A stretch of DNA of 60,207 bases from Gammaproteobacteria bacterium (GTDB lineage Bacteria > Pseudomonadota > Gammaproteobacteria > Acidiferrobacterales > Sulfurifustaceae). Shown here piece by piece: positions 45,521-56,730 of this stretch. How positions within the stretch are numbered: position 1 is the first letter of the stretch; the number at the start of each line of letters is the position of its first letter. The notes under the pieces are model-generated. The model worked only from the letters and a program-made list of their open reading frames with translations, did no database searches and was not told the DNA's origin. The DNA is taken from positions 1-60,207 of the forward strand of contig JAOTWF010000008.1 in the NCBI GenBank assembly GCA_029863005.1, written 5' to 3'. Position numbers and translations under genes: made by a program.

Positions 45521-46180
45521 GTGAGAACGGACGTTGATGGCATCGGCATGACCTCGCGACGAACCCGCGACCGGCTTATTCAGCGCCTGCGCGAGGAGGG
45601 CATCCGCGATGAACGAGTTCTCGAGGCGATTCGCAATGTGCCGCGACATGTTTTTGTCGATGAAGCCTTGGCGACCCGCGCCTACGAGGACACGGCCTTG
45701 CCCATCGGTCACGGCCAGACCATCTCACAGCCCTATATCGTCGCTCTTATGACGCAGGCGCTGATTGCCGGCGATCGTTTGAAAAAAGTTCTGGAGGTGG
45801 GAACCGGTTCGGGATACCAGACGGCGGTCTTGGCAGGCCTGGTTGATGAGATTTATTCCGTGGAACGCCTGGAACCGCTGATGAAGCTGGCACGCAAACG
45901 GTTGCGCGAAATTGGCTGTCGTAATGTTCACGTTAAACTTTCAGACGGCAGCTGGGGCTGGAAGGAGCATGCGCCCTACGATGGCATTATAGTCACGGCG
46001 GCCCCGGCGGAAGTTCCGCAAGCACTTCTCGAACAACTGGCACCGGACGGTAGGCTTGTCATTCCGGTGGGCGGACCGGCCATGCAGGAATTGTTGCTGG
46101 TGCAAAAAACGGATAAAGGGCTGAACCAGGAACGCCTCGAGCTTGTGAATTTTGTCCCCCTGGTGAGAAATTCGTTCTGA
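45521..46180 (+). CDS. pcm: Protein-L-isoaspartate O-methyltransferase
   Basis: The enzyme methylates isoaspartyl residues in aged proteins. [23 protein letters not shown] is the isoaspartyl site, [17 protein letters not shown] the SAM motif, and [32 protein letters not shown] completes the fold. GTG at 45521 gives 219 residues; ATG at 45548 (210 residues) also fits. Confidence 0.95.
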   Translation: MRTDVDGIGMTSRRTRDRLIQRLREEGIRDERVLEAIRNVPRHVFVDEALATRAYEDTALPIGHGQTISQPYIVALMTQALIAGDRLKKVLEVGTGSGYQTAVLAGLVDEIYSVERLEPLMKLARKRLREIGCRNVHVKLSDGSWGWKEHAPYDGIIVTAAPAEVPQALLEQLAPDGRLVIPVGGPAMQELLLVQKTDKGLNQERLELVNFVPLVRNSF

Positions 46181-46212
46181 AAACGCGGCATTTCCCGATT
46201 GGGAAGGCACGG

Positions 46213-46971
46213 ATGAAATCCTGGCTTAAATTGTCCGGCGCTGTTTTCCTAACCCTCGGTATGACTGCTTGTGGAAGCTTCCCATTGCCTCCTGTCAGCG
46301 AACTGGGCAAGGAGGCGCGGCAGCCGGCGTCCGCGTACCGTATCGTCCAGACGGGAGACACGCTGTACAGCATTGCCTGGGAGTCCGGACGTGATTACCA
46401 GGATGTCGCACGTTGGAACCATATTTCCCCGCCGTATCTCATCAAGCCGGGACAAAGGCTGAGGCTTTATCCTCCATCGAATGCGGCGGAAAAACGTCCG
46501 CCGTCAGAATCTACCGCCAAATCGCAAATCCGGAGTCGGCCGCCGTCGGAACAGCCGGATCAATCATCACTGCCGAACCAAACACCGTCATCCGCGAGCA
46601 TGAAGCTTAACTGGTTATGGCCAACCCAAGGTGAACTGCTGGAACGTTTTTCCGCCAATGGACCGAACAAGGGAATTGACATTGCCGGCAAGAAGGGGCA
46701 ACCGATTATTGCCGCGGAAACGGGACAAGTTGTATATCAGGGAAGTGGACTTCGAGGTTACGGACAGCTTATTATCATTAAACACAACGCTGACTTTCTG
46801 AGTGCTTATGCCCACTGTGACAAGATTTACGTCAAGGAAGGGAATGTGATAAAACGGGGTCAGAAAATCGCCGACATGGGCAGCAGCGGCACTGACAGGG
46901 CCATGCTGCATTTCGAAGTTCGATATCGCGGCGCCCCGGTGGATCCGCTAGCCTATCTTCCCAGAAAGTAA
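46213..46971 (+). CDS. nlpD: Murein hydrolase activator NlpD
   Basis: The 252-residue lipoprotein (lipobox MTAC, Cys about 20) has a LysM domain ([28 protein letters not shown], about 43-86), a Ser/Pro-rich linker and a C-terminal M23 domain (about 138-250). The first zinc His of active M23 enzymes is replaced (NKGIDIAG), and HLHFE is MLHFE. The protein is thus probably an activator of amidases and not a hydrolase. It precedes rpoS by two bases. Confidence 0.92.
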   Translation: MKSWLKLSGAVFLTLGMTACGSFPLPPVSELGKEARQPASAYRIVQTGDTLYSIAWESGRDYQDVARWNHISPPYLIKPGQRLRLYPPSNAAEKRPPSESTAKSQIRSRPPSEQPDQSSLPNQTPSSASMKLNWLWPTQGELLERFSANGPNKGIDIAGKKGQPIIAAETGQVVYQGSGLRGYGQLIIIKHNADFLSAYAHCDKIYVKEGNVIKRGQKIADMGSSGTDRAMLHFEVRYRGAPVDPLAYLPRK

Positions 46972-46973
46972 CT

Positions 46974-48041
46974 ATGCCTCCACGCAAACCGACTCACCCG
47001 GCCTCCAAAAAAGGCAAGGGAAAGTCCAAGTCCAGACCCGCGCGGACCAAAGCAGCGCCGGAAACCGAGGAGACGGATGACGAAACCCTCGTGGCGGCTG
47101 ATGAGTCCGAGGAAGAAGAAGAGGCGGCCGAGCCTGCCGCCGAGGCGCCCAGCAAAGAGGGAGAAGCCGAGGCCGAATCCGCTGAGCGTGACAAGCGGGA
47201 TGCCTATTATTCCCACGCCGATGCCACCCGAATTTATCTGAAGGAAATCGGCTTTTCGCCGCTGCTGTCCGCCGAGGAAGAAGTGTTTTTTGCGCGTAAG
47301 GCGCAAAAGGGCGATGGCAAGGCGCGCAAACGCATGATCGAAAGCAATCTGCGCCTGGTGGTCAAGATCGCACGGCGTTACATGAATCGCGGATTGTCAT
47401 TGCTGGATTTGATCGAAGAAGGCAATCTCGGGCTCATCCGCGCTGTGGAAAAATTCGATCCCGAGCGCGGTTTTCGTTTCTCCACCTATGCCACCTGGTG
47501 GATCCGGCAAACCATTGAGCGCGGTATCATGAACCAGACCCGCACCATTCGTCTGCCGGTGCACGTGCTCAAGGAAATCAACATCTATCAACGCGCCGCC
47601 CGCTATCTCGCGCAGAAGCTGGATCACGAACCGTCTCCAGAAGAGGTGGCCAACCTGCTCGACAAGCCGGTTGACGATGTGAAGGGCATGCTGGGCCTGA
47701 ATGAGCGCATCGCTTCTGTGGATGCCCCTTTGGATGATGACCCCGATCGATCGCTGCTGGATGCCATTGCCGACGAACGCACGCCTGATCCGGAAAAGGT
47801 GCTGCAGCGCGATGACCTGCAACAGCTGATTCAGCAGTGGTTGAACGAACTTAATGACAAACAGCGAGAAGTGGTTGAAAGACGCTTCGGATTGAACCAC
47901 CGTGAAATCTCAACCCTGGAAGAGGTCGGGGCCGATATTGGCGTCACGCGTGAGCGCGTGCGCCAGATCCAGGTTGAAGCCTTGAAGCGTCTGCGCGTGA
48001 TTCTGGAAAAGGCCGGTTACTCAGTCGATTCCCTTTTCTAG
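46974..48041 (+). CDS. rpoS: RNA polymerase sigma factor RpoS
   Basis: The 355-residue sigma-70-family factor governs stationary phase and stress genes. Regions 1.2 ([25 protein letters not shown]), 2 ([65 protein letters not shown]), 3 and 4 ([17 protein letters not shown]) are intact. The N-terminal 75 residues form a Lys-rich then Glu/Ala-rich extension ([15 protein letters not shown]), longer than in E. coli RpoS. It overlaps the convergent Mth938-like gene by 21 bases. Confidence 0.94.
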   Translation: MPPRKPTHPASKKGKGKSKSRPARTKAAPETEETDDETLVAADESEEEEEAAEPAAEAPSKEGEAEAESAERDKRDAYYSHADATRIYLKEIGFSPLLSAEEEVFFARKAQKGDGKARKRMIESNLRLVVKIARRYMNRGLSLLDLIEEGNLGLIRAVEKFDPERGFRFSTYATWWIRQTIERGIMNQTRTIRLPVHVLKEINIYQRAARYLAQKLDHEPSPEEVANLLDKPVDDVKGMLGLNERIASVDAPLDDDPDRSLLDAIADERTPDPEKVLQRDDLQQLIQQWLNELNDKQREVVERRFGLNHREISTLEEVGADIGVTRERVRQIQVEALKRLRVILEKAGYSVDSLF

Positions 48042-48413
48042 TTCCTCGATCATGAGCAGGGCGGCAGCCACACGCCGGCCGTCACTCATAAGTATGTTGT
48101 AAGTGCGGCAGGCCGCGCCGGTATCCATCACCTCCAAACCGATATTTGCTTCCACCAGCGACCGGATCAGGCGGGGAGCCGGAAATTTCAGGCGTGCGCC
48201 GGTGCCCAGGATGACAACCTCCGGTTGCATGGCGGCGATTGACTCGAAATGCAGTGCGAGGAGATCGTCGAAACTCACTGGCGGCCATGGCAGAACCCGC
48301 TCCGGCGTGACAATCAGACTGCGGTGATGCGCCGTGTCATTGATGGTGATGACGCCGGGTGCGTAGGCGCGGATCAGATGTTGCCCGACGCCCGATTCGA
48401 GGTGTATTTTCAT
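48021..48413 (-). CDS. Mth938-like (DUF498) domain protein
   Basis: The 130-residue protein contains [24 protein letters not shown] and [58 protein letters not shown], the conserved core of the Mth938-like family. Members are small cytoplasmic proteins of unclear function, some linked to complex I assembly in eukaryotes. Tail-to-tail with rpoS. Confidence 0.88.
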   Translation of the reverse strand: MKIHLESGVGQHLIRAYAPGVITINDTAHHRSLIVTPERVLPWPPVSFDDLLALHFESIAAMQPEVVILGTGARLKFPAPRLIRSLVEANIGLEVMDTGAACRTYNILMSDGRRVAAALLMIEELEKGID

Positions 48414-48544
48414 CTTGAGTCGGTTATGGGTCGGTATTCGTCTGTTCCAAGTTTGGCTTGTTCCATCGTTATGACGAAAGCCCTATAATGCATGCGATTC
48501 AATATCTTGGCGACCGTTGACACTATAACAGCCCGGCGAACAGC

Positions 48545-49759
48545 ATGTCACAAAACGAAGAATTTTCCCGCATCAAGCGGTTGCCACCCTATGTTTTCAA
48601 CATTGTCAACGAACTAAAGGCGCAGGCGCGCCGGCGCGGGGAAGACATAATTGATTTCGGGATGGGCAACCCCGATGGCGCCACACCCCGGCATATCGTG
48701 GACAAGCTCGTAGAGGCCGCCCAACGTGATGACACCCACCGCTACTCCGTCTCGCGCGGCATTCCACGTCTGCGGCGTGCGATCTGTCAATGGTACAAAC
48801 GCCGCTACGACGTCGACATTGACATGGACAGCGAGGCCATCGTCACCATCGGTTCCAAGGAAGGACTGTCGCATCTGGCGTTGGCCACGGTAGAGAAGGG
48901 CGACTCGGTGCTGGTCCCAAACCCGAGCTATCCGATCCATTCCTATGGTTTCGTGATCGCGGGTGCCGATATCCGGCATGTCCCGCTCGTGCCGGGCGTG
49001 GACTTTTTTGCCGAACTGGAGAAATCCATTAAAAACGCCTGGCCCAAGCCGAAAATGCTGGTGCTTAATTTTCCGGCCAATCCAACCACACAGTGCGTCG
49101 AGCTGGATTTCTTTGAGAAGGTTATCGCGATCGCCAAAGAACACAGCATCTGGGTGATCCATGATCTGGCCTACGCCGACATTGTGTACGATGGCTACCG
49201 CGCGCCATCTATTCTTCAGGTGCCCGGCGCCAAGGAAGTGGCCGTGGAATTTTTCACGCTTTCCAAAAGCTACAACATGCCCGGCTGGCGCATCGGGTTT
49301 ATGTGCGGAAACAGCAAACTGGTGGCGGCGCTTTCCCGGCTCAAGTCGTATTTCGACTACGGAATGTTCACGCCCATCCAGGTGGCGGGCATACTCGCGC
49401 TCGAGGGGCCACAAGATTGCCTGGCGGAGATCCGGCAGACCTACCAGAACCGGCGCGATGTGCTGTGCAACGGATTATTCTCCGCCGGCTGGATGGTCGA
49501 GCGGCCCAAGGCCACGATGTTTGTTTGGGCGCGCATCCCCGAGCACTACCGGGCCATGGGGTCGCTCGAGTTCTCCAAAAAATTGCTGACGGAAGCGAAG
49601 GTGGCGGTGTCGCCCGGGATAGGATTTGGCGAATACGGCGATGACCATGTACGCTTCTCGTTGATCGAAAACGAACACCGCACACGCCAGGCTGTGCGCT
49701 CTATACGCGAAATGTTCCGCCGCAACAAAGTCGGCAAAATAAAAGAACAATCTTTATGA
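48545..49759 (+). CDS. alaC: Alanine/pyruvate-type aminotransferase (AlaC-like)
   Basis: The 404-residue PLP enzyme has [35 protein letters not shown], the NPTTQCV turn and the lysine motif [15 protein letters not shown], as in AlaC (glutamate-pyruvate aminotransferase), which is often linked to hom-thrC. The stop overlaps hom by four bases, supporting an alaC-hom-thrC operon. The exact substrate is inferred from the family. Confidence 0.88.
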   Translation: MSQNEEFSRIKRLPPYVFNIVNELKAQARRRGEDIIDFGMGNPDGATPRHIVDKLVEAAQRDDTHRYSVSRGIPRLRRAICQWYKRRYDVDIDMDSEAIVTIGSKEGLSHLALATVEKGDSVLVPNPSYPIHSYGFVIAGADIRHVPLVPGVDFFAELEKSIKNAWPKPKMLVLNFPANPTTQCVELDFFEKVIAIAKEHSIWVIHDLAYADIVYDGYRAPSILQVPGAKEVAVEFFTLSKSYNMPGWRIGFMCGNSKLVAALSRLKSYFDYGMFTPIQVAGILALEGPQDCLAEIRQTYQNRRDVLCNGLFSAGWMVERPKATMFVWARIPEHYRAMGSLEFSKKLLTEAKVAVSPGIGFGEYGDDHVRFSLIENEHRTRQAVRSIREMFRRNKVGKIKEQSL

Positions 49760-51081
49760 AACCGGTAAAAATTGGAATCCTCGGCCTCGGCACCGTGGGC
49801 TGCGGCACGGTCAATGTGCTCGCGCGCAATGCCCAGGAAATTACCCGCCGGGCCGGGCGGGAAATCCGGATTGCACAGGCCTCGGCGCGCGATCTGCGGA
49901 AAAAGCGCTCCTGTTCCACAGGTGGCATCCAGCTGGTGCAGGATCCACATGCAATCGTGAGCAACCCTGAAATCGATGTCGTCATCGAATTGATCGGCGG
50001 CTACGAGCCGGCACGCGAGCTGGTGTTGGCTGCGATTGCCAATGGCAAGCACGTGGTCACTGCCAACAAGGCCTTGATCGCCATGCACGGCAATGAAATT
50101 TTCGCGCAGGCGCAGAAAAAAGGCGTCATGGTGGCGTTCGAGGCCGCGGTGGCAGGGGGAATTCCCATCATCAAGGCCGTGCGGGAGGGGTTGGCCGGCA
50201 ACCGCATCGAGTGGATGGCCGGTATCATCAACGGCACCTGCAATTTCATCCTGTCGGAGATGCGCGACAAGGGTGCGGACTTTGCCGATGTGCTCAAGGA
50301 GGCGCAACGCTTGGGTTATGCCGAGACCGATCCGACCTTCGATGTCGAAGGGACCGACGCGGCGCACAAGCTCACAATTCTGGCGGCGATTGCTTTCGGC
50401 ATCCCGCTTAAGTTTAAACAGGTCTATACCGAGGGCATCACGAAGCTGACGCGCATGGATGTGCAGTACGCCGAGCAGCTGGGATACCGCCTTAAACTCC
50501 TGGGTATCGCCCGGCGCACCAATGGCGGCGTGGAGATGCGCGTGCACCCTACGCTGATTCCGGAGCGACGCTTGATCGCCAACGTGGAGGGGGCCATGAA
50601 TGCCGTGCTGGTCAAGGGAGATGCCGTCGGACCGACCATGTTTTACGGGGCCGGCGCGGGCGCCGAGCCCACGGCCTCAGCCATAGTGGCCGATCTGGTC
50701 GACGTGGTGCGCACGCTGACTTCGGATCCGAACAACCGGGTGCCGCATCTGGCGTTTCAACCGGACGCACTCGTCGATTTTCCGATTCTGCCGATCGAGG
50801 AAATCGAGACCTCGTATTACCTGCGTCTGCATGCGCAGGACAAGCCCGGTGTGCTGGCCGATGTCACGCGCATCCTGGCCGATCTCGGTATCAGCATCGA
50901 AGCAATATTGCAGAAGGAACCTGATGCCGGAGAGGAGACGGTACCGGTGATCATCCTGACACAGCGCGTGAAGGAAAAAAATATTAACGATGCCATCGCC
51001 CGTATCGAAAAACTAAACCCGATCAAGGGCGCCGTGGCGCGCATTCGTCTTGAGCACTTGAATCCGAACTGGTGCCCATAA
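49756..51081 (+). CDS. hom: Homoserine dehydrogenase
   Basis: The 441-residue enzyme reduces aspartate semialdehyde to homoserine. NAD(P)-binding [16 protein letters not shown] is at about 7-22, then [23 protein letters not shown] and the catalytic [10 protein letters not shown] region. A C-terminal ACT domain ([31 protein letters not shown]) suggests threonine feedback. It lies between alaC and thrC. Confidence 0.95.
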   Translation: MKPVKIGILGLGTVGCGTVNVLARNAQEITRRAGREIRIAQASARDLRKKRSCSTGGIQLVQDPHAIVSNPEIDVVIELIGGYEPARELVLAAIANGKHVVTANKALIAMHGNEIFAQAQKKGVMVAFEAAVAGGIPIIKAVREGLAGNRIEWMAGIINGTCNFILSEMRDKGADFADVLKEAQRLGYAETDPTFDVEGTDAAHKLTILAAIAFGIPLKFKQVYTEGITKLTRMDVQYAEQLGYRLKLLGIARRTNGGVEMRVHPTLIPERRLIANVEGAMNAVLVKGDAVGPTMFYGAGAGAEPTASAIVADLVDVVRTLTSDPNNRVPHLAFQPDALVDFPILPIEEIETSYYLRLHAQDKPGVLADVTRILADLGISIEAILQKEPDAGEETVPVIILTQRVKEKNINDAIARIEKLNPIKGAVARIRLEHLNPNWCP

Positions 51082-51165
51082 CATATAGACAGGATGTCTG
51101 GAAACGAGAATCTATCTGATCGATTCCTGAACCAGGCACCCTGTTAATCCAGTTACATTGCATAA

Positions 51166-52311
51166 ATGAACCACACATCTCGTTACACCGGCCTCATCGA
51201 AAAATACCGTGACCGCCTGCCGGTCAAGAAAGAGACGCGCCTGATCAGCCTGGGTGAGGGCGCCACCCCCCTGATCCGCCTGCAAAACATACCGCGCACG
51301 CTCGGTAAGCAGGTGGAGTTGTACGTGAAGTACGAAGGCCTTAACCCTACAGGCTCCTTCAAGGACCGCGGCATGACCATGGCTGTCACCAAAGCGGTGG
51401 AAGATGACAGCCGCGCAATCATATGTGCTTCCACTGGCAATACCTCGGCCGCGGCCGCGGCCTACGCCGCGCGCGCCGGCATTGCCTGTTTCGTGGTCAT
51501 ACCAGACGGAAAAATTGCGCAGGGTAAACTGGCGCAGGCCATGATCCATGGTGCGGTCGTGATCCAGATCCAGGGCAACTTCGATGCCGGCATGGCGCTG
51601 GTGAAGCAGGTGGCCGACGAGGCACCGGTAACGATCGTCAATTCCATCAATCCTTACCGTCTGCAGGGTCAGAAAACGGCGGCGTTCGAGATCATCGAAG
51701 ATCTCGGTGTTGCGCCTGATTTTCACTGCCTGCCCGTGGGTAATGCCGGCAACATCACGGCGCACTGGATCGGCTATTGCGAATACTCCTCAGCTTCCGG
51801 CAAGAACGTTACTGCCGCCTGCACGTTCTGCCAAGGTCAGTGCGCCTTTGCCAATGGTGCCGTGTCAAAAAGCCGGCCTAAAATGGTCGGTTACCAGGCA
51901 GCGGGAGCGGCACCCTTCCTGCGCGGTGCCATGGTTGATAACCCAGAAACCGTCGCTACCGCCATCCGCATCGGACATCCTCAGTCCTGGGATCAGGCCT
52001 GGAAGGTCAAAGAGGAATCCGGAGGCTGGTTCGCTGAATGCACCGACGATGAAATCCTGACCGCGCAGAAACTGCTCGCCGAAAAAGAGGGAGTGTTTTG
52101 CGAGCCGGCTTCGGCCACCTCCCTGGCCGGCGCACTGCGCGACATCAAGACAGGCAGAATCCCGGAAGCCAGCCGGGTAGTATGTACTTTGACCGGCCAT
52201 GGTCTCAAAGACCCGGACACCGCCATCAAGCAGTCCACAGGACCGCTACACAAGGTCAGGGCCGAGCTCGGGGCGGTAAAGAAGGTCATTTTCGACAACA
52301 TGCCGCGCTAG
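51166..52311 (+). CDS. thrC: Threonine synthase
   Basis: The 381-residue PLP enzyme converts homoserine phosphate to threonine. The PLP lysine is in NPTGSFKDRGM, the phosphate loop is CASTGNTSAAAAAYAARAG, and PVGNAGNITAHWIG follows. It ends the pathway started by hom; homoserine kinase is not in the window. Confidence 0.95.
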   Translation: MNHTSRYTGLIEKYRDRLPVKKETRLISLGEGATPLIRLQNIPRTLGKQVELYVKYEGLNPTGSFKDRGMTMAVTKAVEDDSRAIICASTGNTSAAAAAYAARAGIACFVVIPDGKIAQGKLAQAMIHGAVVIQIQGNFDAGMALVKQVADEAPVTIVNSINPYRLQGQKTAAFEIIEDLGVAPDFHCLPVGNAGNITAHWIGYCEYSSASGKNVTAACTFCQGQCAFANGAVSKSRPKMVGYQAAGAAPFLRGAMVDNPETVATAIRIGHPQSWDQAWKVKEESGGWFAECTDDEILTAQKLLAEKEGVFCEPASATSLAGALRDIKTGRIPEASRVVCTLTGHGLKDPDTAIKQSTGPLHKVRAELGAVKKVIFDNMPR

Positions 52312-52619
52312 CGGCTGACAGTCTCCGCAGTCCCTGCCGAAGAAGGACAGGGTCTAGGCTGTTCTCGTGGTTTTCAATTGTTCCCCGGTATTTTTGAATG
52401 TTGCCCTCCGTGCATGGGTGCAGGGGCTAAAAATGGCCATTTTCTGCTTTTTTCTGCCGCCCTCACTCGGCCATTTCCCATAAAACCGAGATTAATACAG
52501 GGAAATCCTAAGCCCTGGCACAGCTATTGCTATAACTAAAGAGTAGTTAAGTGAAATGCCCGGGCTCCCCCCGGTGATTGAAATTGACACGGACTGCAGA
52601 CCCCGCAGGAGGGGCCGTC
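52312..52619 (+). other. 308-base gap between thrC and the chemotaxis operon
   Basis: Apart from the sigma-54 promoter near its end, it holds a 14-base palindrome AAAATGGCCATTTT (52430-52443) followed by a T-rich stretch. That could end the thrC transcript or bind a regulator. No reading frame was convincing. Confidence 0.5.
52516..52531 (+). promoter_or_regulatory. Sigma-54 (RpoN) promoter of the chemotaxis operon
   Basis: TGGCAC-N5-TTGCT with ten bases between the -24 GG and -12 GC matches the sigma-54 consensus. It lies about 90 bases before the first chemotaxis gene. Activation would need an enhancer-binding protein such as FleQ and possibly IHF. Confidence 0.8.
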
Positions 52620-52937
52620 ATGGTTAATAGCATGGACCCGGTGCACATCGAGCAAACCGCCAACGCCACACTCGTGGCGCTGGAGGCAACGCTCGGCATT
52701 CAGGACGCCCGCGTGCTTCACGAAAGGCTCGGATCCTTGCTGACCGCCGCCAAGTCGGTTGTCGTGGACGGCAGCCGGGTTGAACGCCTCGATGCCGCCA
52801 TCTTGCAAGTGCTGGCCGGTTTTGCCCGAAGCGCCCATGAACGTGGTTTGGCGCTCAGCTGGCATAGTCCGTCTCCCGTGTTACAGCAGGCCGTGCACGT
52901 GCTCGGACTTGAATCCATTCTTGGGATGACATCATGA
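52620..52937 (+). CDS. STAS-domain protein of the chemotaxis operon
   Basis: The 105-residue protein has the STAS core [32 protein letters not shown]. The residue at the phospho-serine position of SpoIIAA-type STAS proteins is Ala, so it is probably a binding module and not a phosphorylation switch. A good AGGAGGGG site precedes the ATG. It overlaps the next gene by four bases and is first in the operon. Confidence 0.85.
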   Translation: MVNSMDPVHIEQTANATLVALEATLGIQDARVLHERLGSLLTAAKSVVVDGSRVERLDAAILQVLAGFARSAHERGLALSWHSPSPVLQQAVHVLGLESILGMTS

Positions 52938-54313
52938 ACGGACCTTTTAATTTCATTCCCGCCTCACTGGTTTCCCCGGTTTCCTGGCCGCGCTGGTGGC
53001 TGTGGGCCGCTGTTGGCATCACTGTCTCGTTATCGTGGACGGTTCCGTTCGTTCCTTGGTGGGCGGCGCTGGGCAGCTGGATGTGCGGTGTACTTACATT
53101 GACGATACTCGCCTTCTTTGCCCGCAAGGAAAGCGAAAATATCTCACTCGAGAGCAAAGAAACCCTGGAAGGGGAAGAAACGAAAAATGTCCTTGAGCAG
53201 GTGGATGCACTGATGGCGCATTCGAAGGACATTGAACAAATGCCGCAAGTCGACGAAGTTCTGCAAAACATGGCCGCGGACAATCAGCGCCGTCGCCTCG
53301 ATGACCTGATGCGCCGCTGGGTCGAGGTGGCGCAGCGTTACGGCGAAGCGGCCTTGGTCCTGCGTCGCGAGATCGTGAACGTCATCAAACAAACTGAGCA
53401 AGCGGCCAATACCATTGCCAGCAGTTTCGAGGCGGTGATTAACAAAGCCACCATCCAGGCGCGCCAGGCGATGGAACTGCTGGAAGGCACGCAAGGTGCC
53501 GCGAACGACGGAACGCCCCAGTCCTTGAAGGACTTCATCCAGGTTTCAGACGAACGCCTCAACAAGATGGCGGACGAAGTCGTGCGTGTTGCTGACCTGT
53601 CCGTCAACATGGTGCGCGAGCTTGACGGCGTTCAGAATCGTACACAGGCGATCGATGGATTTCTGCTCGACGTGGAAAAGCTGGCGGACCAGACCAGTCT
53701 GCTGGCGCTGAATGCAGACATTGAAGCGGCGCGCGTCGGCGAACACGGACGCGGGTTCTCGGTGGTGGCCTCCGAGGTCCGCCGGCTCAGCAAGCGCTCA
53801 CATGAATTCAGTGACCGCATCCGCGTTCACTTGAAGGAAGTGAGAACCGGTCTGAGTAAGACCTACGGTGACATGCGCACCCTGTCCGCCGCCGACATGG
53901 AGCATGCGCTGACGATCAAGGATGACGTTCTCTCGTTAACTCAGTCGCTTGAGGGCAAGAACCGCGAGGTGGCAGAGACAGTCAGTCGCATCAACGAAAT
54001 CAGCAAAGAAATTGCTCAAGATGTTCAGAATGTCGTGGTCTCGCTGCAATTCCACGACATCACCAGTCAGAAACTCAGCGGCATGCTGGAGCCGATGGAT
54101 GACCTGCGCCGCACGTTGTTCCACCTGATGCAGGAAACCGTGAGCCTGGACAAAAACTTGTTGAAAAATCTTCCTCGAAACGAAAACTGGCTGTCACGTA
54201 TGCGTGACGATTCTGCGACTGGGGGCGAGGCCAAACCGGAATCAGAGGACACCCAGAACAAGCCCAAGTTGCGTGGCGCTTCAGGAAATGGACCCGCTGT
54301 GGAATTGTTTTGA
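52934..54313 (+). CDS. Methyl-accepting chemotaxis-like protein, short sensory region
   Basis: The 459-residue protein has two adjacent transmembrane helices (about 17-37 and 41-65) with almost no periplasmic part. A long coiled coil follows with the signalling tip [38 protein letters not shown] (about 255-292). This design suggests sensing of membrane or cytoplasmic state, perhaps with the STAS protein next to it. [11 protein letters not shown] near 375 is a motif found in several MCP-like proteins of this kind. The C-terminus lacks a CheR tether. Confidence 0.85.
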   Translation: MNGPFNFIPASLVSPVSWPRWWLWAAVGITVSLSWTVPFVPWWAALGSWMCGVLTLTILAFFARKESENISLESKETLEGEETKNVLEQVDALMAHSKDIEQMPQVDEVLQNMAADNQRRRLDDLMRRWVEVAQRYGEAALVLRREIVNVIKQTEQAANTIASSFEAVINKATIQARQAMELLEGTQGAANDGTPQSLKDFIQVSDERLNKMADEVVRVADLSVNMVRELDGVQNRTQAIDGFLLDVEKLADQTSLLALNADIEAARVGEHGRGFSVVASEVRRLSKRSHEFSDRIRVHLKEVRTGLSKTYGDMRTLSAADMEHALTIKDDVLSLTQSLEGKNREVAETVSRINEISKEIAQDVQNVVVSLQFHDITSQKLSGMLEPMDDLRRTLFHLMQETVSLDKNLLKNLPRNENWLSRMRDDSATGGEAKPESEDTQNKPKLRGASGNGPAVELF

Positions 54314-54325
54314 AGGAGAAATACC

Positions 54326-54688
54326 ATGGCAACGATACTGACAGTTGACGATACCGCTTCGATGCGCCAGATGATCAGCTTCACGCTGAACAGCGTAGGA
54401 CACGAGGTGATTCAGGCATCCGACGGGAAAGAGGCGCTCAAACTCCTTCAGGGAAAAAAAGTCGATTTGGTAATTGCCGACATTAACATGCCCAACATGG
54501 ACGGTATCACGCTGGTCAAATCCCTGCGCGAGCAGGCGGAATACAAGTTCATCCCGATCCTCGTGCTAACCACGGAGTCGCAGGAGGCCAAACGCCAGCA
54601 GGGTAAGGTCGCCGGCGCCACCGGTTGGATTGTCAAACCTTTCAATCCGGAACAATTGCTGACGATCGTGAATAAAGTCTTGGGATAG
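54326..54688 (+). CDS. cheY: Chemotaxis response regulator CheY
   Basis: The 120-residue receiver domain has Asp8/Asp9 (TVDDT), the phospho-acceptor Asp52 (ADINMPNMDG), a Thr in VLTTESQ and the conserved Lys in WIVKPFNPEQ. There is no output domain, so it should bind a motor or another partner. AAGGAGAA precedes the ATG. Confidence 0.93.
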   Translation: MATILTVDDTASMRQMISFTLNSVGHEVIQASDGKEALKLLQGKKVDLVIADINMPNMDGITLVKSLREQAEYKFIPILVLTTESQEAKRQQGKVAGATGWIVKPFNPEQLLTIVNKVLG

Positions 54689-54692
54689 GACC

Positions 54693-56720
54693 ATGGCCAT
54701 CGACATGCGCCAATTCCATCAGACCTTCTTCGAGGAAAGCCTCGAGGGCCTGGCCAACATGGAAACCGAATTGCTCCACCTGGAAAAAGCCGCGGCCAAT
54801 AAAGGACAAGAAACCGTAGCGGCCGACCCGGAAATTCTCAATACCATTTTCCGCGCGGCTCACTCCATTAAGGGTGGCAGCAGCACCTTCGGATTCGAGG
54901 ACGTCGTGGGTTTTGCCCACGTACTGGAATCACGGCTCGACGCGATGCGCGACGGTCGTTTAACCCCGACGCGGAATGTCATCAGTTTGCTGTTGCTTTC
55001 CGTCGATTGCCTGCGCAGCCTGATTATCTCCGCCCGAACCGGCAAGGAGGGCGACAATAATGCCATCGACAGCATACGCAAGCAGCTTGAAAACCTGGAA
55101 AGTGAACAGCCGTCTTCGCCGCCCTTAACCGTTCCGGTGTTGAAGCCACCACAGGGAACAATTTCCCACTGGCAGATAACGTTTCGACCCCATTTGCATC
55201 TGTTTCACACGGGTAATGATCCACTGCGAATCCTGCGCGAACTGGATGATTTGGGAGAATGTCGTGTGCAGGTGGATATCAGCAGCCTGCCGGGTTGGGA
55301 CCAGATAAAACCCGAAGAATGCTATTTGGGGTGGAAGATTGAGCTGATTGGTCCGATCCCGCGTGAAACCATCAACGAGATTTTCAGCTGGGTCGTAGAT
55401 GATTGTTCTCTTGAAATTGACCGAAAGCCCATGCAATCCCTGGCCCCGCGCTCCATCGCCGAGGCTGTCGCTTCCATGGATGCCCAGGCGGGCACACTGC
55501 GGGTGAGCGTACCCAAAGTCGATGCGCTGATTAATACCGTGGGCGAGCTGGTGATCACGCAGACCATGCTGAGCCTGATTGCGTCCAATTTTTCCTTTGA
55601 CAATTTATCCCGACTGTTTGCCGGGATAACACAGCTGGAACGGAACACGCGTGAATTGCAGGAAAGCGTTATGAGCATCCGCATGTTACCGCTCAGCTTT
55701 GCGTTCAACCGGTTGTTGCGAATGGCTCATGACATGAGCCAAAGACTGGGGAAAAAGGTTGAGCTGATTTTTCAAGGTGAGCAGACAGAAATCGACAAGA
55801 CGGTCATTGATCGCTTGATCGATCCGCTGATGCACCTGGCGCGTAACAGCCTCGATCATGGTATTGAACTTCCTGCCGAGCGCCTGGCCGCCGGAAAGCC
55901 CGAGACCGGATACATCACTCTCAAGGCTTACCAGAAAGGCGGCAATGTCGTGATAGAGGTGCGCGATGATGGTCGAGGCCTGTCGCATGAGCGAATATTT
56001 GCGAAAGCCGTGGAACGCGGCATGGTTTCCTCATCCTCAAATCTGTCTCCGGAAGAGATCGCTGAGCTGATTTTTCTGCCCGGCTTCTCCACTACCGAAT
56101 CTGTCAGCGATTTGTCAGGTCGCGGTGTCGGCATGGACGTGGTGCGCAACAATATTCGCAGCCTGGGCGGTAGTGTCGAAATTGCCACACAGCCAGGACG
56201 GGGTACTTGCTTCACGCTGCGATTGCCACTCACCCTGGCCATACTCGACGGCTTGAGCGTACAAGTCGGTGATCAAACCTACATCCTTCCACTCGTGAAC
56301 ATCGTCGAGTCAGTTCGTATTCTCCCGCAGCAAGTAAGCCGACCCGTCGGGAGTTCCGAGATGTATGGATTGCGTAAAGAATTCATGCCGCTCCTTCGTC
56401 TTAACGAGTTGTTTCACGTCGAGTCGCGTTCCACCGATTTTTCTCAAGGTCTGCTTGTCATCGTCGAGGCGGAGGGAAAAAAAGCCGGTTTGTATGTTGA
56501 CGATCTGCTTGACCAGCAGCAGGTGGTCATTAAAAACTTGGCGACCCACTACCGCAAGGTCGAAGGTATTTCTGCGGCCACCATTCTGGGTGACGGTACC
56601 GTGGCCATGATTCTGGACGTACCCGGATTGATACGTTTGGCGCACACCGGGACTGTTCACGCGACACCTCACGCAGGTGATTCACCCGCTTCGTCTATGG
56701 CCACACCAACACTGAACTGA
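54693..56720 (+). CDS. cheA: Chemotaxis histidine kinase CheA
   Basis: The 675-residue kinase has an Hpt domain with phospho-His57 (FRAAHSIKGGSSTFGFEDV). A linker follows, and a second small domain (about 160-245, FRPHLHLFHTGNDPLRIL) of the type found in some CheA proteins. Then come the dimerisation helices (RVSVPKVDALINTVGELVITQTML), the ATP domain (RNSLDHGIELP, DDGRGL, DLSGRGVGMDVVRNNI) and the CheW-like domain. It phosphorylates CheY and CheB. Confidence 0.95.
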   Translation: MAIDMRQFHQTFFEESLEGLANMETELLHLEKAAANKGQETVAADPEILNTIFRAAHSIKGGSSTFGFEDVVGFAHVLESRLDAMRDGRLTPTRNVISLLLLSVDCLRSLIISARTGKEGDNNAIDSIRKQLENLESEQPSSPPLTVPVLKPPQGTISHWQITFRPHLHLFHTGNDPLRILRELDDLGECRVQVDISSLPGWDQIKPEECYLGWKIELIGPIPRETINEIFSWVVDDCSLEIDRKPMQSLAPRSIAEAVASMDAQAGTLRVSVPKVDALINTVGELVITQTMLSLIASNFSFDNLSRLFAGITQLERNTRELQESVMSIRMLPLSFAFNRLLRMAHDMSQRLGKKVELIFQGEQTEIDKTVIDRLIDPLMHLARNSLDHGIELPAERLAAGKPETGYITLKAYQKGGNVVIEVRDDGRGLSHERIFAKAVERGMVSSSSNLSPEEIAELIFLPGFSTTESVSDLSGRGVGMDVVRNNIRSLGGSVEIATQPGRGTCFTLRLPLTLAILDGLSVQVGDQTYILPLVNIVESVRILPQQVSRPVGSSEMYGLRKEFMPLLRLNELFHVESRSTDFSQGLLVIVEAEGKKAGLYVDDLLDQQQVVIKNLATHYRKVEGISAATILGDGTVAMILDVPGLIRLAHTGTVHATPHAGDSPASSMATPTLN

Positions 56721-56730
56721 GGAAATAATC

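Noticed and set aside
52430-52443. 14-base palindrome as a clear terminator of thrC
   Set aside because: Only a short, A/T-ended stem and no immediate T-tract; kept as a note in the gap entry only.
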